Counted from the first letter of the stretch, positions 42,501 to 51,119 are shown. The stretch is 55,051 bases of DNA from SFLA01 sp045595165 (GCA_045595165.1 JAZNZY010000024.1:1-55051); one strand, 5' to 3'. The notes: generated by a model from the sequence alone, not told the origin. Numbers and translations: made by a program.

Positions 42501-43280
42501 ATGCTGGAGTTTGACGGAATACAAAAAATGCTGGGCTACACCCGCCGCGCCTGCGCGGATTATAATATGATCGAGGACGGCGACAGGATAGCTATCGGCG
42601 TTTCCGGCGGCAAGGATTCTCTGGCGCTCCTTTGCTTTATGGCGAAGATGAGGCGGTTTTACGAAAAGAAATACGATATAGTGGCGATCACGCTGGATGC
42701 GGGATTCCCGGGAGCTGACTTTTCCAACATAACCCGTCTGTGCGAAGGGCTGGAGATAGAGCATCATATAATCCCCACGGATATATACGATATAGTATTT
42801 AATATAAGGAAGGAAAAGTTCCCCTGCTCTTTGTGCGCAAACCTGCGCAGAGGGGCTTTAAACACTGCCGCAAAGGAATTTAACTGCAACAAGGTGGCGT
42901 TGGGACATCATTTTGACGATACGGTGGAAACCCTTATAATGAATCTGTTTATAGAGGGCAGGTTCGGTTGCTTTTCACCCGTAACCTATCTTGACCGTAT
43001 CGGCATAACCGTGATGCGCCCTCTTGTTTACTGCCCCGAAAAGGAGATTATAGGGTTTATAAACAAAAATAAAATTGAAGTTTCCCCCAAATATTGCCCT
43101 GCGGACGGCACAACACGCCGCGAGGACACCAAAAAAATGCTGGAGGAAATGTCAAGAAACGACCGTTATTTAAAAACGCGGCTTTTCGGCGCTTTGGAGA
43201 GAAGCGGAAAGGACGGATGGCACACCAATGAAAGACAGCGCAGAACAAAAAGCGAAAAGAATACTGAACAGAGCCATTGA
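42501..43280 (+). CDS. TtcA-like tRNA thiolation PP-loop protein
   Basis: 259 residues. The ATP-binding PP-loop GVSGGKDS is at residues 33-40. A CxxC pair at residues 109-112 (FPCSLCANLRRGAL) would bind an iron-sulfur cluster. GHHFDDTVET and MRPLVYCPEKEI follow, as in TtcA, which thiolates cytidine 32 of tRNAs. In Clostridia these short TtcA-like proteins may act on other tRNA positions. It overlaps comF by 53 bases. The last 30 residues are highly charged and not family-like, a possible sign of extension into comF. Confidence 0.88.
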   Translation: MLEFDGIQKMLGYTRRACADYNMIEDGDRIAIGVSGGKDSLALLCFMAKMRRFYEKKYDIVAITLDAGFPGADFSNITRLCEGLEIEHHIIPTDIYDIVFNIRKEKFPCSLCANLRRGALNTAAKEFNCNKVALGHHFDDTVETLIMNLFIEGRFGCFSPVTYLDRIGITVMRPLVYCPEKEIIGFINKNKIEVSPKYCPADGTTRREDTKKMLEEMSRNDRYLKTRLFGALERSGKDGWHTNERQRRTKSEKNTEQSH

Positions 43281-43932
43281 TCTGTTTTTCGCACCCCAAT
43301 GCTGTGTGTGCGGGGACAGGGCGGCGGACAGTACGCTTCCCTTTTGCAAAAAGTGCATAAAAGATTTTCAGGTGTCCCTTGTAAAAGATTGTCCCGAATG
43401 CGGATGTACACGAAAAAGCTGCTCCTGCGAAAAGAGCGGAAACACGGTGTTTTTGTTTTATTACGATACGCCCGACGAAAAGAGAGTTATACTGAACTTA
43501 AAGCAAAATCCCGATAAACGCACAGCACGGTTTTTGGGAAGGCTGCTTTCCGAAAAGGTTAAACGAGAAAAGAGCACAGGCTTCGATTGCGTGGCATACG
43601 TTCCCAGAAGTCCGAAAAACGTACGTACTCACGGCGGAGATCAGGCAAAGCTTATCGCCGCAGGAGTGGCGGAAGGATTGGGAGCGCCTTTAAAAGCTCT
43701 TCTCGTGCGGAAAGAAAAGCGGGGCTCGGACCAAAAGCTTTTGGACGCCGTTGAGAGAAGAAAAAACGTAAAAAACACCTTCTTTCCCTCTGAAGAGGCG
43801 ACAAATTACCGCCGCGTACTGCTGATCGATGACGTAACCACCACGGGCTCCACCATTGACGAATGTGCGGATATTTTGCGTGAGGCTGGAATAAAGCAAG
43901 TTATAAAAGCAGTATTGGCAAGAACACCGTAA
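43228..43932 (+). CDS. comF: ComF family phosphoribosyltransferase-like protein
   Basis: 234 residues. The N-terminal zinc-finger-like part has four Cys pairs (CCVCGDR, FCKKCI, CPECGC, SCSC). The C-terminal PRTase-like domain has VAYVPRSPKN, a distinctive ComF segment DQKLLDAVERRKNVKNTF, and the PRPP loop VLLIDDVTTTGST near residue 200. ComF is needed for DNA uptake in competent bacteria, and homologues occur widely. It overlaps the preceding gene by 53 bases in another frame, so it is tightly linked. Confidence 0.93.
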   Translation: MKDSAEQKAKRILNRAIDLFFAPQCCVCGDRAADSTLPFCKKCIKDFQVSLVKDCPECGCTRKSCSCEKSGNTVFLFYYDTPDEKRVILNLKQNPDKRTARFLGRLLSEKVKREKSTGFDCVAYVPRSPKNVRTHGGDQAKLIAAGVAEGLGAPLKALLVRKEKRGSDQKLLDAVERRKNVKNTFFPSEEATNYRRVLLIDDVTTTGSTIDECADILREAGIKQVIKAVLARTP

Positions 43933-43965
43933 TATATTTCTCTACGATAATAACCCCACACAAAA

Positions 43966-43997
43966 CACGCATCCCCGCCGAAAAGGCGGGGATGATT
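43966..43997 (+). terminator. Terminator of comF
   Basis: ATCCCCGCC (43971-43979) pairs with GGCGGGGAT (43985-43993), followed by GATTTGTTGTT on the plus strand. Confidence 0.7.
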
Positions 43998-44012
43998 TGT
44001 TGTTGGGGGTAA

Positions 44013-44351
44013 TTATTGCTGTTCGTTTTCTGCGGGCTTTACGGCAAGGCCTGCCACATCGGACACGGGGAGAGAAAATACTATTCCCTGTGCCTTTTTC
44101 TGCATACCCATTTGCTTATACAGCGCGTGAAGAACCTGATCGCGGATATCTTTGTCCACTACCATCATCAAAATCTCTTTATCGGAATGGATGGTGATAC
44201 CGAAGAAAGCGGCTTCATTTTCGCGGGCAACTCCTCTTCCGTTGATTATGGTACCGCCCATTACACCCTGCTCACGGGCTACGTCCATAGCGTCCTCCGC
44301 ATAGCCTGCGTTGACGATGGCGAATATCACTTCGTGGTTATTGGTAGTCAT
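44013..44351 (-). CDS. PII-like signalling protein, second copy
   Basis: 112 residues. The ferredoxin-like fold is shown by VIFAIVNAGYAEDAMDVAREQG, then GGTIINGRG, EILMMVVDKDIRDQVLHALY. It is related to PII/GlnB but lacks the usual Tyr-containing T-loop sequence. It begins 2 bases after the preceding PII-like gene and shares the DUF1538 operon. PII-like proteins bind small effectors such as nucleotides and adjust a membrane partner, so control of the DUF1538 protein is likely by inference. Confidence 0.82.
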   Translation of the reverse strand: MTTNNHEVIFAIVNAGYAEDAMDVAREQGVMGGTIINGRGVARENEAAFFGITIHSDKEILMMVVDKDIRDQVLHALYKQMGMQKKAQGIVFSLPVSDVAGLAVKPAENEQQ

Positions 44352-44353
44352 TG

Positions 44354-44722
44354 TTATTCCTCCCTGCCCTGCTTATTGTTGCTGAGAAACTGATACATAT
44401 TTACACCGATCACCCCTGATAAGGGCACGGCGAAGGCTATGCCTTTTCCGTTTCGGATAGTTTTGAACTTTTCCTCAAGACATTTCATAATAGAGTCAAC
44501 CATATCCTCTCTCACGACGCTGAACAGCACCGCTTTGTTGATATTAAGACCCAGCATATCCACGATCTCCGAATTCGCGGTGCCTTTTCCGCCTGCAGTC
44601 ATTTGAAAGTTTACCTCAAACTGACTGAGCACGTCCAGATAAAACTCCGCCTTTGAACGGTCAACGACGGAGATGACCAGCGTCAACGATTTTATTGCAG
44701 ATTCATTGATTGCGTTTGCCAT
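44354..44722 (-). CDS. PII-like signalling protein, first copy
   Basis: 122 residues. The N-terminal strand is LTLVISVVDRSKAEFYLDVLSQF, followed by GGKGTANSEIVDMLGLNINKAVLFSVVREDMVDSIMKCLEEKF and GKGIAFAVPLSGVIG. The two PII-like proteins share this late G(K/Q)GI(A/V)F pattern and overall length, so they are paralogues and may form a mixed trimer. It is 12 bases downstream of the DUF1538 gene. Confidence 0.82.
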   Translation of the reverse strand: MANAINESAIKSLTLVISVVDRSKAEFYLDVLSQFEVNFQMTAGGKGTANSEIVDMLGLNINKAVLFSVVREDMVDSIMKCLEEKFKTIRNGKGIAFAVPLSGVIGVNMYQFLSNNKQGREE

Positions 44723-44734
44723 ACGTCCGCCTCC

Positions 44735-46258
44735 TTACATAAAGTTGATGATCTGTTCATCATCTGCCAGCAGGATACGCTTCATCGCGCGTCTTTCCTT
44801 TATCTTGTTGGAAAGTATCGCCTTAAAGCCCAAAAGCTGAATGGTGATCAGCGGTGCCATAGCTACAAGAGCTACCACTCCGAATCCGTCCCGCAGTACT
44901 GCGCTCTCTCCCTGCAAAGCCACGCACACACCTACCGCAAAGGGAAGGATGAAGCCCGATGTCATAGGACCGCTGGCAACTCCGCCGGAGTCGAAAGCGA
45001 TGGCGGTATACACAGGAGGTACAAACAGGGACAAAGCGAGAGATATAAAATATCCGGGAATGATATAATATGCCAAAGAAAAATCGAAAATAATGCGCAC
45101 TACGCTTAATGCGATCGCCGCACCCACACCGATACAAAGACCGATCATCATTGATTTTTTCTTAACGTATCCGCCGGTTACTTCCTCTACCTGAGTGTTG
45201 AGAACGTGGATAGCAGGCTCTGCCAAGACTACCAAAACGCCGATAACCAGCGCAATTCCCACCAATAATGCGGGATGCAGTTCTGCAAGCTGCGTGCCCA
45301 TCTTATAGCCCACGGGCATATAGCCCACGTTAACGCCGGTAAGGAACATTACCAGTCCCAGATATGTAAACACAACGCCCGTGCCAATCTTGAAAAGCTG
45401 ACGCTTGTGAAGCTTGAGGAAAAACACCTGACACAACAGGAAGAATACCACTATAAGCCCCAACGCGATAGCAACTTCTTTTGCAACGTGGAGAGCATTT
45501 TCAATATACGCGCCCAAAACGCTTTCACCCAGAGATCCGTAGTTTACGGTGTATTCAAGGTTGTTATTCGCAAATATACCCAGAACGAGCACGGCGAGAA
45601 TAGGTCCTATGGAGCAAAGCGCCACAAGACCGAAGCTGTTTTCCTGGCTGTGTCTGTCCCCCAGAACGCTGGAAATACCGATACCCAACGCCATAATAAA
45701 GGGAACGGTAATGGGTCCCGTGGTTACTCCGCCGGAATCGAACGCCATGGGAAGCAGCTCCAGATTTTCGTTTACGGCGAGGAGCAGCGCCAAAGCGAAC
45801 AAAAGCATATAGAACAGCATAAGCAGTACGGAAAGCCGTCTTTTGAACACTATGCGCAAAATCGCAACCACCAAAAACGCGCCTACGCCGAATCCTACCA
45901 CGTATACAAGCAGCTTGCCGTTCATAACAGAGCTCACCTGGTTAGCCAGCACCTGAAGATCGGGCTCTGCGATGGTGATAAGCATGCCCAGCACGAAGCA
46001 CACCGTAAGAAGCAACCAAAGCTTCTTTTGGCGGGAAAGTCCCGCACCTACGTGAGTTCCCATAGGGGTCATTGCGATATCTGCGCCCAGATTAAAAAAT
46101 CCTATTCCCAGAACCAGCAGCACCGCACCGACGGTGAAGCTGATCATTTCATTTTTATCAAAGGAAAAACCGGGGAGCAATGCAACCAGATACACGATAA
46201 GCGTGATCGGCAGCGCAGAAACCAACGCCTCCCGAATTTTTGCCCATAATTCCTTCAA
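44735..46258 (-). CDS. DUF1538 family integral membrane protein, two-repeat
   Basis: 507 residues from a TTG at 46258 with AGGTGA upstream. About twelve hydrophobic helices in two homologous halves. Each half carries the family signature, AFDSGGVTTGPITVPF near residue 175 and AFDSGGVASGPMTSGF near 420, and GGxxxGP loops expected at a central pore. The C-terminus is basic and cytoplasmic. The family is unassigned; its internal repeat and glycine loops suggest an ion or small-molecule transporter. It is followed at once by two PII-like genes. The promoter is at 46296-46324. Confidence 0.9.
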   Translation of the reverse strand: MKELWAKIREALVSALPITLIVYLVALLPGFSFDKNEMISFTVGAVLLVLGIGFFNLGADIAMTPMGTHVGAGLSRQKKLWLLLTVCFVLGMLITIAEPDLQVLANQVSSVMNGKLLVYVVGFGVGAFLVVAILRIVFKRRLSVLLMLFYMLLFALALLLAVNENLELLPMAFDSGGVTTGPITVPFIMALGIGISSVLGDRHSQENSFGLVALCSIGPILAVLVLGIFANNNLEYTVNYGSLGESVLGAYIENALHVAKEVAIALGLIVVFFLLCQVFFLKLHKRQLFKIGTGVVFTYLGLVMFLTGVNVGYMPVGYKMGTQLAELHPALLVGIALVIGVLVVLAEPAIHVLNTQVEEVTGGYVKKKSMMIGLCIGVGAAIALSVVRIIFDFSLAYYIIPGYFISLALSLFVPPVYTAIAFDSGGVASGPMTSGFILPFAVGVCVALQGESAVLRDGFGVVALVAMAPLITIQLLGFKAILSNKIKERRAMKRILLADDEQIINFM

Positions 46259-46295
46259 ATTGCTTCACCTGCCGTAACATACTTTATCATTTTAC

Positions 46296-46324
46296 AGTAT
46301 ATCATAAAAAACTTCTTTTGCCAA
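46296..46324 (-). promoter_or_regulatory. Promoter of the DUF1538-PII operon
   Basis: Minus strand: TTGGCA (46319-46324), 17-base spacer, TATACT (46296-46301). Confidence 0.75.
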
Positions 46325-46412
46325 GCAATAATATGCAACTAATTTGTAAACTCAGTACTATACTTTACCCGGCGAAATAACCGAAACCGTGCGTTTTTTG
46401 TATAATACTCCC

Positions 46413-46494
46413 GATAATCACCCCAAGAAGCCTTGCGGCTTCTCGGGGACCCCGATAATCACCCCAAGAAGCCTTGCGGCTTCTCGGGGACCCC
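46413..46494 (-). repeat. 3-prime-end hairpin element, tandem copies G and H
   Basis: Two head-to-tail copies with a period of 41 bases (46413-46453 and 46454-46494). On the minus strand each reads GGGGTCCCC, GAGAAGCC, GCAA, GGCTTCTT, GGGGTGATTATC. They start right after the terminator of the 46543 gene and point the same way as that gene. The two units are identical. Confidence 0.92.
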
Positions 46495-46500
46495 GATAAC

Positions 46501-46531
46501 AAAAGCGAGGTGAAGCACACCTCGCTTTTTG
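46501..46531 (-). terminator. Terminator of the sigma/anti-sigma operon
   Basis: AAAAGCGAGGTG (46501-46512) pairs with CACCTCGCTTTT (46518-46529), followed on the minus strand by GTTAT and then element copy H. Confidence 0.85.
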
Positions 46532-46542
46532 ATATGTATTTT

Positions 46543-48528
46543 TCACGGATTGAGCATAGTATCTGCAAACCTTTGTGCGAGCTCGGCGCGGCGGTTTTCG
46601 TCCTTTGACTGTGTGCTCACCGAAAACAGCAGTGTGTTTTCGTATTCGTTATATGACATCACAAGCCTTGCGTCCTGAATTTCAGTCAGCTGCTGCAGGA
46701 ATTCTTTGGTTAATTCGATCTCCGCGCTTTCGCCGCTTGCAACGTTGATGCAAAAAGCCTTGTTGGTTTGATTGCTGTATGCAAACGCAAATGCGCCGTC
46801 ATTGCTTAATATATACCGATCTGCCCGCGCAAGAAGCAAAGGCTCAAAAACGCCGAAAACATCCTTGCAGTACAGCGCACCGCCGTCTTCGTAGACCATA
46901 AGACGCTGGTGGTAGGGATATCCGTTCTGACCGTATGTGTCTGAACTGACTTCTGCGGTTACGTCCTTGCCGCTTGCCAACTCGTATGCGGTATAGACAC
47001 CGTCTTTTTCCATAAGCGCAACGGTTTCGTCAATCATAAAGCGTACAAAGTTTCCCTGCAAAACGGTCTGTGCAACGGCAGTTCCCTCTTTTGGATCGAT
47101 CACCGCAAACACCCACTGATCTGTGTCCTTATTCGGACTGTATAAGCGGGAGTACCAAAGCTCGTCAGGACATTTAACGCTGCCCGGTCCCAATACCGTG
47201 CCCCATTCGTCGGTTTGGATCTGTTCTGTGCGCACACGGTTACATTGCTTGTAGTAAACCACGTTACCGCTGTCTGATAAAAACGCCTCGCTTGAAGCTC
47301 TGATCGGCAAAGCAACAGCCGTGCCGTGCTCCAAATAGAACACTCCCACACGCTCACCGTTATACCAAGTGAGGTCTCGGTCCGCTTCTAACTTATAGCG
47401 GTCAAGGTAGCTTTTGTCAACATTCCCTCCCGAGTATCCCGCATCGGGATACACCACGGTAATCACCTTGCCATCGGCGGAAAAACGGAACTCCGCATCG
47501 CCGTTCGCCCACATCGTACCGAGCAGGGAGTTTTGGTAATCTCTGGGAAGCTTGATACAGCTGTCCGTTTTGAAATCATATAATATATAAGACAGACCGT
47601 TGCCTATAACATCGTGTATAACGGCAAGACAGGTTCCGTTTTTGCCGTCCATACCCATAATCTCCACCCAATACGGCTTGTGTTGGTAGAGCTCCTCCAC
47701 CGTTTGGTATGCGCGGACGTAAATTTCCCAAAGACATTCAGACAAAAACCGTATCCGCAGATTTTCTTCCGTATCGTAACGGAATCCGTCGAGTTCACGG
47801 AAAAATTCCAGATCGGGCTCAAAGGTATCATACTTTAACTGCCATTCGACCAAATAACGGGACATTCCGTAAACAAATTCGGTAAGCAGGTCACGGTTGT
47901 TTTGTGTGCTCAGCATACCGGGATACAATTCTTCGGCGGTTTCCAAGCACGCCTTGATCAAAGGTTCCAAAGAAACCCTTTCACTGCCTATGATCTGGGT
48001 ATCCAGATCCACTGCGGTGTTTTGCTCAAGGTCATAAAATACGGGATAATAATGCTCGTCGTAAGCGACCGCATACCGATCTGCAATAATATTTTCAAAG
48101 CTAACGGAAACATCCTGTCCCACGGGGAGATTTTCGGTTTCGATAAACGGCTCTGCAGAAATATCATCGGATTCAACCGACTGACCACTGCTCGAAAGCG
48201 TTAAAAAGCGCCCCCTTGTTTTACGGAAAGCGGACGAATTATCAGCATTGGTCTGAAACAAAAACGCAATACTGGTAAAATCATCCTGTTCCCACACGTT
48301 GGGCACTGAATATAATTGACCATGATACGGCGGATCTGAATTTATGTGCGTTATCGTTCCGATGCAAACACCTGCTATAAGCAACAACGCGAGGCTTGCC
48401 GCAAGCGGCATTATCCAATAGATGCGTTTGGGAGCGCCGGTACTACGTACGGTCTGCGCATCTGAGATCAGGTCATCACGCAAAAGTCCCAAAGCATTCT
48501 GCATCAACTCTCTTTTATCTTTTTTCAT
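46543..48528 (-). CDS. Membrane-anchored protein, likely anti-sigma partner
   Basis: 661 residues. A basic N-terminal cytoplasmic part of about 35 residues (MKKDKRELMQNALGLLRDDL) is followed by one transmembrane helix (about residues 38-62). An outer domain of about 590 residues follows, with repeated Tyr/Trp-rich strand segments such as RYAVAYDEHYYPVFYD and ADRYILSNDGAFAFAYSN, suggesting a beta-propeller-like fold. The gene overlaps the ECF sigma gene by 4 bases, the normal position of an anti-sigma factor. The N-terminal part is shorter than typical zinc-binding anti-sigma domains, so the mode of sigma binding is unclear. Confidence 0.78.
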   Translation of the reverse strand: MKKDKRELMQNALGLLRDDLISDAQTVRSTGAPKRIYWIMPLAASLALLLIAGVCIGTITHINSDPPYHGQLYSVPNVWEQDDFTSIAFLFQTNADNSSAFRKTRGRFLTLSSSGQSVESDDISAEPFIETENLPVGQDVSVSFENIIADRYAVAYDEHYYPVFYDLEQNTAVDLDTQIIGSERVSLEPLIKACLETAEELYPGMLSTQNNRDLLTEFVYGMSRYLVEWQLKYDTFEPDLEFFRELDGFRYDTEENLRIRFLSECLWEIYVRAYQTVEELYQHKPYWVEIMGMDGKNGTCLAVIHDVIGNGLSYILYDFKTDSCIKLPRDYQNSLLGTMWANGDAEFRFSADGKVITVVYPDAGYSGGNVDKSYLDRYKLEADRDLTWYNGERVGVFYLEHGTAVALPIRASSEAFLSDSGNVVYYKQCNRVRTEQIQTDEWGTVLGPGSVKCPDELWYSRLYSPNKDTDQWVFAVIDPKEGTAVAQTVLQGNFVRFMIDETVALMEKDGVYTAYELASGKDVTAEVSSDTYGQNGYPYHQRLMVYEDGGALYCKDVFGVFEPLLLARADRYILSNDGAFAFAYSNQTNKAFCINVASGESAEIELTKEFLQQLTEIQDARLVMSYNEYENTLLFSVSTQSKDENRRAELAQRFADTMLNP

Positions 48529-49085
48529 ATCAGTACTCCTTCTTTTTCGAGAAAAGCAGACAGTTTCTCGCGCGTGCGCAACAGCATCATCTTAACCTTG
48601 CTTTTTGAAAAGCCGAAGTGTGATGCGATATCCGCAACGGAATCGCAATACCAATACCGACAAATAAACACGTTCCTTTCGTCTCGCCCCAGCGCATCCA
48701 AAAAACGGTTGAGCAGTTCAGCCAGCTCCTCAGCGCGAAGTTGCTCGTCAAAGTCGTTTTTATCTGCGAAACAGTCGATCAGCTCATCCAACGAAACGTC
48801 TGTATGTGCACCACCGCGTTTTTGCGCCGTCTTTTCCCGCACCCTTTTGATTGCAAGATTGCGTGTGATTTTTGCCAGAAACGCTCCGAGGTTTTGCGGA
48901 TTTGCAGGCGGTATGGAGTTCCATAGCGCTAAATACGTATCATTTTCGCACTCGGCGGCATCCTCTCGGTTGCGCAGGATGTTGTTTGCGATCGAAAAAC
49001 ACATTGCTCCGTGTTTCTGTTTGGTTTGCAAAACAGCGTTCTCGTCCCTTGCAAAAAACAAGTCGATAATTTGCTTATCGTGCAC
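48525..49085 (-). CDS. ECF RNA polymerase sigma factor
   Basis: 186 residues from GTG 49085, seven bases after GGAGG. Region 2 spans about residues 10-90 (RNREDAAECENDTYLALWNSIPP, FLAKITRNLAIKRVRE). Region 4 spans about 125-180, with the helix-turn-helix SVADIASHFGFSKSKVKMMLLRTREKL. It is likely held by the membrane protein encoded next. Signal and target genes are unknown. A TATAAT is present upstream but its partner hexamer is weak, so the promoter is not annotated. Confidence 0.93.
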   Translation of the reverse strand: MHDKQIIDLFFARDENAVLQTKQKHGAMCFSIANNILRNREDAAECENDTYLALWNSIPPANPQNLGAFLAKITRNLAIKRVREKTAQKRGGAHTDVSLDELIDCFADKNDFDEQLRAEELAELLNRFLDALGRDERNVFICRYWYCDSVADIASHFGFSKSKVKMMLLRTREKLSAFLEKEGVLI

Positions 49086-49307
49086 GGCGCACCCTCCTTT
49101 TTTTGAGGTATTTCAAAACGGTTTCAATTATATAGTACCGAAAAATGGACTGAAGGTCACAAAAACACAGCATCTTTTGTAAAAATGCGATTATTTTATC
49201 ATTTGTAATTTTACCACGCACCGTGAGAAAAGTAAATGCCTTGTATAAATCCCCTCGATTTTACAAATAATAACACCACAAATGCAAAAACAAGGAGAAT
49301 TTTATAT

Positions 49308-49841
49308 ATGAAAGCAACGGGAATTGTGAGGAGAATCGACGATCTGGGCAGGGTGGTTATTCCCAAGGAGATTCGGCGCACTATGAAGATACGGGAAGGC
49401 GAAATGCTGGAAATTTTTACGGGCAGGGAAAACGAAGTGGTGTTCAAAAAATACTCTCCCGTAGGCAGTGTAGGCGAGAGCGCCGCAATGTTTGCGGAGG
49501 CGGCGGCAAAGGCAAGCGGAGTTAACGTGGCGGTATGCGACAGAGATACCGTAACCGCGGCGGCGGGCAAGGACAAGCGTGCCGTACTGGGCAAAAACGT
49601 ATCCCACACCCTTAACGAGCTGATGGAAAACAGAAAATGCTACACCGCAGACAGCGATGGCGCATCTATTACCGACACGGGAGAAGGAAGCATTTCTCAT
49701 TTTTGCCCCGTGGTGGCGGACGGCACGGTGGTAGGCGGAGTAATGTCATTCCGCACCGACGGATTTACAGCCCCCGCAGAAGCGGAAAAACAGGTGATAT
49801 CCACCGGCGCTATGTTTTTATCAGGCCAGATCGAAATATAA
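49308..49841 (+). CDS. spoVT: Stage V sporulation protein T
   Basis: 177 residues from ATG 49308, after AAGGAG; the upstream 24 codons to 49236 are not family-like. Residues 1-50 are the AbrB-type DNA-binding domain (KATGIVRRIDDLGRVVIPKEIRR and REGEMLEIFTGRE). Residues about 55-175 are the GAF-like C-terminal domain. SpoVT is a forespore regulator under the sigma-G programme that tunes spore coat and germination genes. Its presence shows that the organism probably sporulates. Confidence 0.95.
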   Translation: MKATGIVRRIDDLGRVVIPKEIRRTMKIREGEMLEIFTGRENEVVFKKYSPVGSVGESAAMFAEAAAKASGVNVAVCDRDTVTAAAGKDKRAVLGKNVSHTLNELMENRKCYTADSDGASITDTGEGSISHFCPVVADGTVVGGVMSFRTDGFTAPAEAEKQVISTGAMFLSGQIEI

Positions 49842-49843
49842 AA

Positions 49844-49872
49844 AAATCGGCGAATACTCGCCGATTTCTTAT
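49844..49872. terminator. Bidirectional terminator between spoVT and the PHP gene
   Basis: AAATCGGCGA (49844-49853) pairs with TCGCCGATTT (49858-49867) around ATAC; both strands have T-rich tails. Confidence 0.88.
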
Positions 49873-50663
49873 TTTACTATAAATCTATCCGTCGCTTCGA
49901 GGGGGAATACTTCAAGTATTCCTTTAAGCTTTGCGGGGGCGTTCAAGAGGTTTGTGTTATGGTGGGAATCCGACCCGAGATAAAACTTACAGCCGCAATC
50001 CTTTGCGATACGGTAAGGGCGAAGCACGCGGTCAAGTTCATCCTCATTATACCAATGGGTGTATATATTCAACTCTACTCCCGCGCCGCAGGATGCAAAG
50101 CCGCCGAAAATATCGTAAAACTCCTTATCTGAAACCATATCCACCGTATTTATATGAGCCTTTTGGGAAGAAGGATCGATAAGATTGCAGGTAAGGTGGG
50201 CTATGCCCGTTTTGTTAAAAGGCAGGTCCGATTCCAGAAGCCTGTAAAACCTGCGGACGTAACGCTCTTTGCGTTCCTGCATTGTCATTCCCGCGGGGAC
50301 GGTAAAGCCCTCCATATGGAAATGGGTGGTGGAAACTATGATAAAATCGAAAAGAGAATAATTTTCTTTTGCAAGTCCTATATTTCCCGCCATATCCATA
50401 TCCGTTTCACAGCCGAAGAGGAAACGAACTTTGTCATTTTTCGGCAAAGGCAGGCTTTGGGAAACGTGATCGTAATCAAGGCTTTTATACCAACCCGACG
50501 CGCCCGAAACGGCTGCATCCCAAAAATGGTCGGTAACGGCAACGGTATCCAGATTATTTTGCACAGCGTAATCCAGTATACGCGCGCAAGTCTGCCCATC
50601 GTCCCCCGAGCAGGGAGAAAGGCGGGTGTGTATATGCATATCGTGATTATATTCAAAAGCCAT
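49869..50663 (-). CDS. PHP domain phosphatase, histidinol-phosphatase-like
   Basis: 264 residues. The metal-binding PHP motifs are visible: DMHIHTRLSPCSGDDG near residue 7, VTDHFWD near 43, TTHFHMEG with two metal His residues, and LGSDSHH near the end. This fold includes histidinol phosphatase (HisK type) and polymerase-associated PHP proteins. No other his genes are adjacent, so the substrate is uncertain. It ends the minus-strand run that begins with ddl. Confidence 0.85.
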   Translation of the reverse strand: MAFEYNHDMHIHTRLSPCSGDDGQTCARILDYAVQNNLDTVAVTDHFWDAAVSGASGWYKSLDYDHVSQSLPLPKNDKVRFLFGCETDMDMAGNIGLAKENYSLFDFIIVSTTHFHMEGFTVPAGMTMQERKERYVRRFYRLLESDLPFNKTGIAHLTCNLIDPSSQKAHINTVDMVSDKEFYDIFGGFASCGAGVELNIYTHWYNEDELDRVLRPYRIAKDCGCKFYLGSDSHHNTNLLNAPAKLKGILEVFPLEATDRFIVK

Positions 50664-50677
50664 AGGATTTTTCTCCT

Positions 50678-51118
50678 TTACTCCTTGAATTTATCTGCTT
50701 CTTCGGTTGCCATACGGTCGCATTCCTCGTTTTCGGGATGTCCGTCATGACCCTTTATCCATACGGTATGAACGGTATGGTAGTGAATAAGCTCGTATAT
50801 TCTCTGCCAAAGGTCGGGGTTAAGTACCGGCTTTTTATCCGCCTTTACCCAGCCTTTTTTACGCCAGCCCTCCAGCCAGCCTTTTTCGAGAGCGTCTATA
50901 AGATACTTTGAATCACTGCACAGAGTAATTTCGCAGGCTTCCTTCAAAGCCTCCATTCCCACTATTGCCGCCATAAGCTCCATACGGTTGTTCGTGGTGC
51001 TTTTTTCGCCTCCCGAAATGTGTTTTCGGTGGCCGTTATATTCCAGTATAACTCCGTATCCCCCGGGACCGGGGTTGCCGCGGCAAGCTCCGTCGGTATA
51101 CATATTTACTTTTTTCAT
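50678..51118 (-). CDS. rnhA: Ribonuclease HI
   Basis: 146 residues from ATG 51118, one base after the dnaI stop codon (a GTG four codons earlier overlaps that gene). Catalytic residues sit in YTDGACRGNPGPGGYG (Asp), NRMELMAAI (Glu), CSDSKYLIDAL (Asp) and EECDRMATEEA (Asp), with the late flexible-loop His in KGHDGHPENEE. It degrades RNA in RNA-DNA hybrids such as R-loops and primers. The neighbouring dnaI and dnaD genes also act in replication. Confidence 0.95.
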   Translation of the reverse strand: MKKVNMYTDGACRGNPGPGGYGVILEYNGHRKHISGGEKSTTNNRMELMAAIVGMEALKEACEITLCSDSKYLIDALEKGWLEGWRKKGWVKADKKPVLNPDLWQRIYELIHYHTVHTVWIKGHDGHPENEECDRMATEEADKFKE

Positions 51119-51119
51119 T

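Noticed and set aside
49236..49307. A sigma-G promoter ahead of spoVT
   Set aside because: GTATAAA followed at about 15 bases by CAAATAATA is suggestive, but the match is too weak to annotate.
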